From contig OX352772.1 in NCBI GenBank assembly GCA_947095535.1, forward strand, positions 96,453,207 through 96,517,206: a stretch of 64,000 bases of DNA. Reading direction: 5' to 3'. This document shows, piece by piece, positions 32,000 through 41,831 of the stretch. The notes below the pieces were generated by a model, which ran no database searches, was not told the origin of the DNA, and worked only from the letters and a program-made list of their open reading frames with translations. The position numbers and the translations under genes were made by a program. Each line of letters starts with the position of its first letter. Positions within the stretch are counted from its first letter, which is position 1. The DNA is from Poecilobothrus nobilitatus (Eukaryota > Arthropoda > Insecta > Diptera > Dolichopodidae).

Positions 32000-32327
32000 A
32001 CTTTTCACAGCTGCTGTTATTCAAATCACCCGTATCACAGAAACATATACAATATTCCTTGGAAAAAATATTAGTTCTAATACGAAATAAATCGTTAATG
32101 TCTTGTGTTAAATCCAACACAATATAACCATGAGGTTTTGATGTTGACTCATTATATACTCTCAAGAAATCTTTTATATTTTCCGGATAAATCAATCTAT
32201 CAATATTTTCAATTAAATTGCTCACAATTTAATGTTGTTTTTCCAAATCCATTGCTCACAATGTTGTTTTTCCAAATCCAGATGGTCCCGCTATCATCAT
32301 TGTAAATGGATGAATAAAATTAATCAT
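31929..32327 (-). pseudogene. Packaging ATPase (FtsK/HerA type), internally deleted
   Basis: ATG at 32327 leads into a Walker A motif (AGPSGFGKTTL) and an immediate TGA. About 70 bases further the frame picks up the C-terminal segment of the family (IDRLIYPENIKDFLRVY, HGYIVLDLTQD, FRIRTNIF). Everything between, including Walker B and the rest of the ATPase core, is gone. A 20-base word GGATTTGGAAAAACAACATT occurs twice at the junction. In relatives this enzyme pumps element DNA into capsids. Non-functional here. Confidence 0.85.
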
Positions 32328-32379
32328 TTTTGGTCTGTGTCTGACAAGAAACTGAATTTAAAATACAATTTAGAGATAA

Positions 32380-32387
32380 TATAAAAG
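32380..32387 (+). promoter_or_regulatory. TATA box for the gene at 32423
   Basis: TATAAAAG, 43 bases before the ATG, in the 95-base gap between the divergent ATPase and 32423 genes. Confidence 0.55.
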
Positions 32388-32422
32388 CAGCGAACATATT
32401 CTTAATACAGTCATTTTGAATT

Positions 32423-32710
32423 ATGGAAGTAGAGGAGTTCTTAAATATTTATTCCTCCGTCTTATTAGATGATCATAAGAAACTAATATTACATCTATAT
32501 AAACACATCAAAAATTTTTCTGAAGTCAATAAATACACTTCAATTTATGGTACTCATTTTGCCCTTTGTCCGTGGGCATATGATAATTCTACTTCTGGAC
32601 CAGATACATGTGAATGTCATACAATAGAAAAATATAAAATCACTTTGAAAAATTTAATTGAATGGTACAAGAATAATGTCGAGGTTACAAGTTGTGTCAG
32701 AAATTCATAG
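32423..32710 (+). CDS. Small Polinton protein upstream of integrase
   Basis: 95 residues, intact, ATG at 32423. Contains an acidic helical start (VEEFLNIYSSVLLDDHKKL) and a CPWAYDN...DTCECH motif whose three Cys and one His could bind a metal, ending in LKNLIEWYKNN. Function unknown. Its last 35 bases overlap the start of the integrase frame (ATG 32676), so the two are probably translated from one transcript. Confidence 0.6.
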   Translation: MEVEEFLNIYSSVLLDDHKKLILHLYKHIKNFSEVNKYTSIYGTHFALCPWAYDNSTSGPDTCECHTIEKYKITLKNLIEWYKNNVEVTSCVRNS

Positions 32711-33329
32711 AGGAGCTAGAAGAAAATTTACTCGAAGAAAATTTATTTAAAAGGGTTTAAATGATACTTGGTAAATTGATTTGGTTGAAATGATTCCATA
32801 TGCCAAATTTAATAAGGGATATAAATATTTATTAACAGTCATAGATACATTTTCAAAATTTGCGTATGCCGAACCAGTTAAAAATAAGAGCGCTGATAAT
32901 GTTTTAATCGCAATGAAAAATATTTTTAAGCGTGCTGGTCAAAAACCAAAATATTTACAATCTGATCACGGTACGGAATTTTTTAACAAAAAATTTCAAA
33001 ATCTAATGAGGAAAAATAAAATTAACCATTATCATACATATTCAGAGCTAAAAGCTTCAATTGTAGAACGTTTCAATCGCACCCTAAAAAATACGATGTG
33101 GAAAAAATTTAGTTTACAAGGCACATATAAATGGTTATCTATTCTACCACCACTAATAGAAAAATATAATTCAACATATCATCAAACAATTAAACTTTCA
33201 CCTAAAAAGGTTACAAAGAAAAATGAGAAATTGTTATTAAAAACAGTCTACAATAAAATAAAAGTATTTGATAATATGATAATAATAACTTTGAATATAA
33301 ACCAAACTTTAAAAACTTTTTATAACTAA
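32676..33329 (+). pseudogene. Polinton integrase (rve, DDE), two in-frame stops and short C-terminus
   Basis: Frame from ATG 32676 holds a basic leader (HRGARRKFTRRKF) and is stopped by TAA at 32748-32750 and 32772-32774. The rve core follows: DLVEM (first catalytic Asp), YLLTVIDTFSKF, QSDHGTEFF (second Asp) and IVERFNRTL (Glu, 33 residues later). The second stop falls where relatives usually have Gln, fitting CAA to TAA. The usual C-terminal DNA-binding domain is missing; the final codons come from subterminal repeat sequence. In intact elements it inserts the DNA and makes the 6-bp duplication. Confidence 0.9.
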
Positions 33330-33864
33330 TTTTGGAATTTCAGCACAATAGCTTAAGCTTATTATGGTTATATTTTTTAAAACTTTTTTTCAAATTTTCA
33401 CGTAAATATTAAAACAAACTTAAACTTTAATAATATTAACAATAAACCAAACTTAAAAAACTTTTCATATCTAATTAGGAATATTCAGCTCAATAGCTTA
33501 AACTTATTTTTTTTTTTTTTTAATTTATAAAACTTTTTTTTCAATTTTCACGGAAATATTAAATCAAGCTTAACTTTGTATTTAAACCAACCCAAACTTT
33601 AAAAATTTTTCATATTTAATTAACAACAGTAAGCACAATATCTTAAGCTTATTACTGTTTTAATTTGAAATTTAAACATAACTGATATTCTAACCGCTAA
33701 GCTTAATTTAAAATACTCAAAAGCATAAAACTTTTTACTTATCACAATTTTATTGCATACATTTAGGAGAACTGTTGAATAAAAGCTCCTCCTGGCGCTG
33801 AAACGGCATAATAAAAGCTTTAAAAAAGCTCCTCCTGGCGCTGAAACGGCATATACATACTACT
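33285..33864 (-). repeat. Right terminal inverted repeat and three-unit subterminal array
   Basis: Complement of the left end, including the terminal 43-bp tandem duplication (33791-33864 area). Three subterminal units remain, near 33320, 33470 and 33620. The innermost overlaps the integrase 3' end. Confidence 0.9.
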
Positions 33865-33870
33865 TTTATC
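33865..33870. repeat. Right target-site duplication TTTATC
   Basis: Same six bases as 19086-19091, directly outside the right inverted repeat. Confidence 0.9.
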
Positions 33871-34675
33871 TTATATTTTTTATCTCTCAATTTATCAATT
33901 TTTAAAAAAAAGCTTGAAATCAAAAAATTCTCACAAAATTTTGTAAACAAAAATTTTTGAAATTAAATGTGAAGACCTAAACGTCAATAAAAGGTCGCTA
34001 CATAATTTAGAGTAAAATTTTCTTGTTGCAAAATTCATGTAACGCTACATTGTAGCGCTAGATAAAAAAATCGTTCAGTAAAAATTTTTATTGAGCGCTG
34101 CACTTTTTTTGTAGCGCTAGATGCTACTAAACGCAACCAATGTTTAAATCTATTGTGCAAAATTTTTGCCTTCTTTTAAACGGGTTAAATGTATTATATT
34201 AGTTATTGTAGTTAAAATTAAAAAATTAACACGGGGCCCACTGTATTATATAGAAACATAAAATTCGGAAAAAAAAGAAAAAAGAAGGAAAACAAAGGCT
34301 CATATATTTCGCCAAATTATGATTTTGAAATTATGAGCTTAAAATAAATTCTTCTCAATTTATAAGTAATAAAATTGAGAATTCATATATTGAGTAAAAG
34401 GGTTGATCTAAATTTAAAGAAATTGACTAACAAATTTGGTTCTACGTGATTACTCTATATTATATGTTTTCTTTATACTATTATATAGATTGATGTTCCT
34501 AAATCCAATCAAAAAACATAAATTTTTTTTTTTTAAATATTGAAAGCAAAGTTTTAAAAAAAAAAATTTTTAAATAATAGGAATGATATGGCAATATTAC
34601 ATACATTTTAATACACAAACATCTTTATTCAAAAAAAAAAAATTAACTCAAATATGTTTATGTAACTTAAAAATA
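33871..34675. other. Right flank of the Polinton, no gene
   Basis: AT-rich. A TGTAGCGCTAGAT word occurs at about 34052 and 34110 with related GAGCGCTGCA nearby, giving weak hairpins. Nothing else recognised. Confidence 0.4.
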
Positions 34676-36777
34676 CTAGAAAATCCCCTGTGCAATTGCA
34701 CAATTTCTATAGATTCAAAAACATTTACGTTATCATACTGACTCCCTACCTGTATTAAGGGAGGGATTATTACATGTATTTTTTTAGCTTAGGTATATTA
34801 AGTATCTAACTAAAATAACTTATGGATTTTTAATTTAATTAGAATTTTTTATTTATACCCTAAATAAGTCGGTTGCATCGACTTACTGTTAGTTTTACTT
34901 GTTTTTTTTTGCTTGAAAAAAATTTGCTGAATTTATTTTATTTAAATGTACTTTGGAAGAGGCCTTTGGTATATTTAATAAAAGATTCATGTCTCTGATA
35001 ATGAAATTTTATAAATTTTCGAGGGCTTTTTTTTTTGTGACGGTCATTTTCGACAGCTTTTTAATTTAATGGTCTAATAATAAATTAGTACAAAATTATG
35101 AATCTATTGTGAGAGAAGGCTTCTAAAATGATATTTTCTATGTTATTTTTTCATTTTTTTTAAGAAAAATATCCATTTCTATAATATTTAGTAAGTTTCT
35201 GATTTCTGTTATAAAATATAATTAGCTAAGTCTGCCGAATTTTATATTAATAAAAAAATTCGAATATTTTATGTTGTATAAAAAATGCAACTTAAAAAAT
35301 CAAAATTCCTACTTAAATAAACAAAACTACTTTAAAGACTGCTGCGAAGCTTTTACCAGCTTTTATAATAGTGAAAACAAAATCAAGAATAAAATCGACC
35401 TATTATTTGTTTCTTATAAATATAAGGCTTACTATAAACTTTGCTCTTTTCACTTTCAAGTCTTTTAATTTTAATAAGAGTATTTTTATTTTTTTCAAAA
35501 CAAAGAATCATTTGAAAACTGCCAACAGGAGATTAATAATTTATTTTTAATTTACCGCTGCGACCAGTTCATAATGGATGTGGCAGTCAAATTTAAAAAT
35601 TAAAAATTTGCTTTAAATTTTGTGTCGAAAGTACTGTTTTAAAAGTAAAAGTTTGTGTCTCTGATAAGACTTTTAGTGGAAGATTTGTGTCTCTGATAAT
35701 AAAATTTTAAATTATTAAATAAATATACAGAAATATCATCATTGCCAGTTTAGTTTATATTCAATGTGAGTGGTTTATTATAGATCTGGCCAACATCTTG
35801 TGTGTATAATATTGTGTATATTATCAGAAATTCAATCATTAACTCCTGGTATTATATTATCTGATCTGATTAATTAATCTTATTTTTTGCCATGGCTAAC
35901 AATATTATTAATGGTCTAATAATAAATTAGTACAAAATTATGAATATTTTGTGAGAGAAGGCTTCTAAAATGATATTTTCTATGTTAGTTTTTTTTTTTT
36001 AAAGAAAAATATCCATTTCTATAATATTTGGTAAGTTCCAGACTTCTGTTATGAAATATAATTATTTAAGTCTGCCGAATTTTATATTAATAAAAAAATT
36101 TCGAATATTTTATGTTATGTTTTATATTAAAAATTTAAATTTCAACCTAAATAAACAAAACTATTTTAGAGTCTGTTACGAAGTTTTTACCAGCTTTTAT
36201 ACTAATGAAAACAAAATCAAGAATAAAATCGGCCTATTATTTTTTTCTTATAAATATGAGACTTACTATCTTTGCTCTTTTCACTTTCAGGCGTTTTAAT
36301 TTTATTAAGAGTACCTATTTTTATTTATTTTTTTTCCAAAACAAAGATTGGAAACGCCAACAGAAGATTAATAATTTACTAGTATTCGCCCGCCCCTCGA
36401 AATTCGAGGTGTTTTAATTAGCAATTACAATACAATATATACAGTATAGTTTCTTTATGATTTTATTTAAAATGTAAAAATACAACTTTCAATAATTAAA
36501 GCCTTTATGAATTTAAAATTTTTTTGCAAATGATATTTTTTGTAAAAAAACGGTTATTATTATCGTTTAGAAGTTGCCCTTGATTTATTGAGTATTGGAA
36601 ACTCAATATATACCTATTATATATGTATATATTATAAGAAGCCTAAGATGGTAAATCATTGAGTAAAAGGGTTTTAAATGTCTATCAATACAGATTAAAT
36701 ATTATGATGATATTATGATATGTAAGAATTTATTTCGTTTAAAATATAAAAAAAAAAAAACAAAAAAAAAAACAGAA

Positions 36778-36850
36778 CTGAATCGAACTCGCAAAATCAA
36801 AAAGTAACGATTAATAACCCCACACTCTACCGCTGTACTAAACACTAAAC
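36778..36850 (-). repeat. tRNA-like segment 1 in the nested Helitron
   Basis: On the minus strand TAGTACAGCGGTAGAGTG matches pol III box A, and GAGTTCGATTC about 40 bases later matches box B. Spacing is right for a tRNA. A full cloverleaf is doubtful, so it is a tRNA pseudogene or SINE head rather than a working tRNA. Confidence 0.55.
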
Positions 36851-37279
36851 TCAAATTGTAATGTTTATATTCAGTTATATTGTGAAATTCCTACTCCTAC
36901 CATACAACCAATATTTTAAAATTTTTAATCGAAAAGAAAAATAAAACACAAATTTAACGGAATCAAAGAACGCCTTTTTTGAATATGTATAATATAGGTA
37001 TAGATTATACATACTATATGATACATATGTATATACTTTACATGGGTTTTTTATAAAAATGGAAAATTATTAATGAAAATCAGAAAATTTTGGAAAAATA
37101 TTAATTTTGTAAGATGGCTGTACTGAATATTTATCATCCAAAAAGAAAAAATGAAAGTTGGTTGGTAAATCATTGAGTAAAAGGGTTTTAAATGTCTCTC
37201 ATTTACAGATTAAATATTATGATATGTAAGAATTTATTTCGTATAAAATATTAGAAAAAAAAAAAAAAATAGAATAGAA

Positions 37280-37352
37280 TAGAATCGAACTTGCAAACTA
37301 AAGACTTCTAAAGTTTAAAAAGCGGCCACTCTACCACTGCACCAAACTCCCC
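37280..37352 (-). repeat. tRNA-like segment 2 in the nested Helitron
   Basis: On the minus strand TTTGGTGCAGTGGTAGAGTGG matches box A and AAGTTCGATTCT matches box B with tRNA-like spacing. It is the equivalent of segment 1 in the second tandem unit and fits the tRNA consensus better. Confidence 0.6.
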
Positions 37353-38185
37353 ACTGAAGTTTCGACGTTTATATTCAATTATATTGTGGAATTTCTATTT
37401 CCCACCATGCAAACTATATTTTAAAATTTTTTTTATGTTTTTAGAAAAAAAACAAAAAACAAAAACAACAAAACAAAATTTAAAATTCAACGGAATAAAA
37501 GAGCGTCGTTTTTGGATATGTATATTATAGGTATAGATTATACATACTATATGATACATATGTATATACTTTACATGGGTTTTTTATAAAAATGGAAAAT
37601 TATTAATGAAAATCAGAAAATTTTGGAAAAATATTAATTTTGTAAGATGGCTGTACTGAATATTTATCATTTAAAAAGCAAAAAATGAAAGTTGGTTGGT
37701 AAATCATTCAGTAAAAGGGTTTTAAATGTCTGTCATTTACAGATTAAATATTATGATTTTTAATTTACCGCTGCGACCAGTTCATAATGGATGTGGCGGT
37801 CAAATTTAAAAATTAAAAATTTGCTGAATTTATTTTTATTGAAAATGTGTTTTTTAAGTATGTACTTCTCCTTTTTTGACTGTACTAACTTTTAATGAAC
37901 GGTTTATGTCTCTGATAATACTTCTAGTGGAAATTTTGATCTCTGATAATAATATTTACTAAATTTATTTATATTTTTAATTAACGGTTTGTGTCTCTTG
38001 ATAATACTTTGAGTCAAAGATTTGTGTCTCTGGTAATAAAATTTTAAATTATTAAATAAATATACAGAAATATCATCATTGCCAGTTTAGTTTACATTCA
38101 GTGTGAGTGTTTTATTATAGACATAAAATATATTTTTTTACATGTTGGCAAGGTCTCGCCAACATCTTGTGTATTATATTATAGA

Positions 38186-39963
38186 TAGCCAATGTTATAT
38201 GTATAATTTCTTGTAAAACACTTTACTTAGTTAAGGTAGGTTAAGACGGAGTTCCTTCAAATTCAAGAAAGTGTATTATGATTATTAACATTTTTGTTCA
38301 TAGAAAAAATTCTACGAAAATTGATAAAAGCATTTTGAATTCAAATAATCAAATATCAAAGTGCTTTTAGTCAAATTCTACCAACATACATTTCATATTA
38401 TTCTCATAGCTAAATTTAAAATTTTGTTTGGATTTTTAAAACCTAATATCTGTTAACATAAATCCTGTTTTATATGAAATGTTGTAGACGTGAGTAAATA
38501 TATTATACATTTACTAAAAGTAAATATCAAATAGTAGGCGATCTATTACCATGAAATACATACACCAAGAAACTTTTATTAAAATAAATAAAAATCATTA
38601 TCAATTTACATATGATCAATCCGTCCGTTTACATTGGTCTTCTCGAATCTACTTTTTTCATTGGTTGCTTTCACCTTTCTTTCACATAAACTAATTTTGT
38701 GGTTTTTTAGTTTTAAAATTTCATTCTTCTTTTTTTACACCAGAAGAGTTGAAAAACGGAATCTAGTAATACAAAGTCAAAATGAAATAAAAATTTTTTA
38801 TGAGGGTCAGAAAAATTATAAATACATACATTAATTTTTTGGCTTTTATTTTATATGACTCTTTCTTTAAAAAATTTTTTTTAATTTCGCACACATATAA
38901 AAAATAATAAAAAAGAATCTACTTTTTGAAGATAAATGTAAACGTAAGTGGTCTTCGAGAAGCGGATTTAACATGAAAAGTGTAAACTTAACCAATATGA
39001 TCACTTTTTTTCTTAACTTATTTTGTAGAATATTTAATTTAGAAATTGAACGATTTTTCATTCAAAATTATAATTTATAATCATCATAATCCTATCAGAC
39101 AAAAAAACTTTTCCCCCTTATTTATAAAATAAATATTAATTTATATCCTTATAACAATTATAAAACAATTAATATCTTTATTTCTCCTTCCATTAAACTT
39201 ATTTATTGCCTTTAACTAGATGATAAAAATGTCGATAAAACAGCACAAAAAATTATATTCCATACGGGAGAAATGTTTCATAAATGGGAGGAATGCCACA
39301 TAAAGTCTACGTAAAAGAGGCCATATGTTTTATTTACGTAAATAGTTTTGTTCACCGTCGCTTTGAATAATAATTTTTTTTTACAAATTTTATATAAAAA
39401 TTTTTGCCTTTCATGTTTCTCCATTGCGCTTTTTTATCGTCTCGTCAGTCGTCACGTCTATTTTGGGCTTAGCTTAATCTTATTCTTTTTTGACAGTGTT
39501 AAAATGGTAGTCAGTTAAAATGCTTAAATTATTGCTTTATTTTTGATGGTCTGTATGGACAATATATTAAAAATTAATAGTTTTTTTTTTGTTTTTAATT
39601 TATTTTTTTCGTATTTGAATTGGCATGCATTGGCAGACGTGAATGAATATATATTATAATTATACATATTAATAAAAATATTAAATAATATGCTGATATA
39701 ACCATAGAAAAAATTTCTATGGTTATCGCAGCATATAGCACAGCAAAAAATTTTTATGGTTATATAGCATAGTTTTTACGTCCTACGAGTACGGAGTGGG
39801 GGCAAGTCAAAAGCTCTCAATAAAATTTTATCGCGAACTTTTACTTGAGGTGTCTTTCCTATATGTCATTTATAAAGTTATAAAAATGCGGAATTACGCC
39901 ATCGTGTGGGTAATACCGCGCGAGTTATATATTTAAAGTTTGTAAACTTTAAGTATTAACAAT
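38186..39963. other. Gene-free interval before the Gypsy element
   Basis: No supported gene. A strong hairpin lies at 39688-39736: ATATGCTG...ATAACCATAGAAA with the complementary TTTCTATGGTTAT...CAGCATAT. The rest is AT-rich without recognised repeats. Confidence 0.4.
39960..39963. repeat. Left target duplication CAAT of the Gypsy element
   Basis: CAAT precedes the 5' LTR and recurs at 51239-51242 after the 3' LTR. Confidence 0.65.
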
Positions 39964-40264
39964 TGTAGTCTAAATTTTGTTCAAAAAAAATAAAAGTAGA
40001 AAATATAGTCCGGCCCTGTATTAAATTTAATTTCGAAATTAAATTATATACTTACATAAATGTAAAATATTCAAATTATCATATGATTTTTATATATTAT
40101 ATAAGAATACATTGCTTTTTTAGTCAGTAGTTAACCGACGCTCAAGGTTGTTAGAAAAGAAAAGATTTACACATTTAAATAATTAATAGAAAAAAAATTA
40201 AAGGAAAAATAAGAAAAATATAAGTGTTTTATTTAAAATAAAAAAAAAAAAAAGAAAGCCTACA
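39964..40264 (+). repeat. 5' LTR of the mdg3-type Gypsy element
   Basis: Begins TGTAG and ends CTACA; aligns with 50914-51238 apart from small indels (for example an extra GTATAGTATGATG-like stretch in the 3' copy). Contains GTCCGGCCCTGTA and TCAGTAGTTAACCGAC. A G-run (AATCGGGG, 50853-50860) that could be the polypurine tract lies 54 bases before the 3' copy, so the true LTR could start near 50870 with this copy shortened. The CAAT duplication argues for the boundaries given. Confidence 0.75.
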
Positions 40265-40597
40265 ACTGCAGGTGTGGGGTATATATAAACAAAAAAAATG
40301 AGTAGGTAGAAAAATGGAGAACATAAAAAAAAATTTTTTGGATACGGGCAATTTAGTGAATTTGAAGAAAGTACTTCGTGAACTTGAACAAAAAGCCGGT
40401 CTTAAATTAAGGTTACAAGAAGCTTTTTTGTTTGAGGAAACTTTGCCAAATGAGGTACAGCTAATTATGTCGAATCATGTAAAAGAAAGAGATGGTAATG
40501 ATCGAAGATGAAACCAATGATGATGATGATAATGATGATTCATCATCATCACAAAATGAAAATGTCGACGCCGAGTTACAAAATCTACGTGAATTAA

Positions 40598-41395
40598 TGT
40601 TTTTAGGCCCAATTAAAAACTTTATTTTTTTTAGATTTCTGAATTACAATTTATTTTTTCTTCTCTAAAAATTTTTACCAATTTACATGTTTTACACTCG
40701 AACGTTAATCAACGATTAAAATAAAAAATTCTAAAACAATCTAACATTAAACTTATCTTTACAACTTGTTTAAACTATAACCGTTCGAGGTCAATGACTT
40801 TTGTTTAAAATTTAAATCATTTCAAAGTACATAATACAAAGTATATAAGAAAAAAAGTATAATTAATAGCATCTGTTTTAACAGTTTACATTTTTATATA
40901 CAATTATTTAAAGTTCCACATTCAAATTTAAGTTTACAGAAATAATTAACATCATGTTCTATAATAATATTCTATGATTATGGATCAGAGCCATCTATTA
41001 GATTTAATGTAAATATAATTTAATAATTAATTTCTATAATTCAATTTTAATATTTAACTAAGTGAAACAATAGAAATGAAATATTATTGAATAAAAAGTA
41101 ATTATTGTGAATTAATATGTGACATAGCAATATTTGTCACATGCATTTAAGGTAAGTAAATAATAAATACATAATAGTATGTAAATAATAAATAAAATAT
41201 TATATTATATTATATTACAGAATAATTGGATCATTATTGCTGGTGAGAGATGACTCGGTGACTCGGTGACATGGTGACGATTCAATTCCCACATTTCAGA
41301 TAAGTGTAGATTTAAATATTTTATTGATGTGTTTCTCTGTGTTTTTTTTATTTTCAATTGTAGGTGGATCCATTATGTAATGCGCAGACGGAACA
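40598..41395 (-). repeat. BEL 3' LTR (798 bp)
   Basis: Starts TGTTCCGTCTGCGC on the minus strand at 41395 and ends ACA at 40598. The half 41014-41395 is nearly identical to 46056-46438, the shortened 5' LTR. Small differences sit around AAGGTAAGT (41150) where the other copy has the complement ACTTACCTT. Confidence 0.7.
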
Positions 41396-41543
41396 TTCTC
41401 CCCCCCCTTGATATTACGTAGGAATATCTAAAATCAATTCAGGTTTCCCTTTAAACTAAAAAAACAAAATTTTAATAAAATTATATACAACTTTTTATAT
41501 GATAAACAAAAAAAACTTATTCTGCCATTTGGTTTTTAGGTTG

Positions 41544-41673
41544 TGTTGAAATTGTTATCATCCTTGAAACGAAAACATCTATACCGGAACTATCGCTGAC
41601 ACCGAAGATAGAGGATATAGTGCCCCTTACTCACTATCTGGAACTGCGCATTCAACTAACTAGAAACGTAATG
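41544..41673 (+). other. Exon-like segment between splice signals in the BEL 3' region
   Basis: A 130-base stretch that is open in one plus-strand frame, closed in all minus-strand frames, more GC-rich than its surroundings, preceded by GGTTTTTAG and followed by GTGAGA. It lies antisense between the BEL pol stop and its polypurine tract. It may be a captured exon fragment or a piece of another element. No domain recognised. Confidence 0.3.
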
Positions 41674-41831
41674 GTGAGAAATTGTTAATATGATATTATT
41701 TTTTTTTTAAAGTGTGTTACGAATTTAGAATTGTGTGTATGAATTGTATAGAAAAAAAAAACGAATTTGATAGTTTTATAAGTGTGCTATTGAATTGTAT
41801 GTGATTTTGAATGTTTGATTATATGAATGAT

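Larger units (their letters stand above)
19092..33864. mobile_element. Polinton/Maverick element, complete but decayed
   Basis: Bounded by inverted repeats that start AGTAGTATG and end CATACTACT, with TTTATC duplicated on both sides. The AG...CT ends and 6-bp duplication are the textbook Polinton signature. The 14.8 kb body carries family-B DNA polymerase, integrase, adenain-like protease, major and minor capsid proteins, packaging ATPase and small proteins, in two divergent blocks. In known members these genes support self-synthesising transposition and, by inference, virion formation. The copy has six in-frame stops in three genes, frameshifts in one and a deletion in another. The outer 265 bp of the two inverted repeats differ at about five positions by my count. 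Confidence 0.95.
36379..37756 (-). mobile_element. Nested Helitron of a third family (1,378 bp)
   Basis: 3' end on the minus strand: CCTCGAATTTCGAGG hairpin, GGCGGGCGAATA, CTAG (36379-36382), next base T. 5' end TCATAATATTTAATCTG at 37756, preceded by A. The empty site in copy 1 proves insertion between A and T with no duplication. The interior is a tandem repeat of roughly 530 bp: TAAATCATTGAGTAAAAGGG recurs at about 36651, 37167 and (diverged) 37699, the last one joined to the 5' end. It carries two tRNA-like segments and no protein gene. Confidence 0.8.
34676..38185 (-). mobile_element. Helitron, copy 2, interrupted by a nested Helitron
   Basis: Same family and orientation as the copy at 14059-16193: 3' end CTAG at 34676-34679 with the TGTGCAATTGCACA hairpin, 5' end TC at 38184-38185, flanked by A and T. 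Both tandem halves are present, and open frames of 65 and 82 codons recur at 35271 and 36051. At 36378/37757 the sequence is split by a 1,378-bp insertion; removing it restores exact alignment with copy 1 around 15763. Flanking sequence differs from copy 1, so these are independent insertions. Confidence 0.8.

Noticed and set aside
20753..33329. Alternative genetic code or programmed stop read-through in the Polinton
   Set aside because: Both TAA and TGA occur, other genes in the element end normally, and neighbouring genes have frameshifts and a deletion. Ordinary decay explains it.
19092..33864. Composite transposon formed by the two flanking Helitrons
   Set aside because: The Polinton has its own ends and target duplication, and the Helitrons have unrelated flanks.
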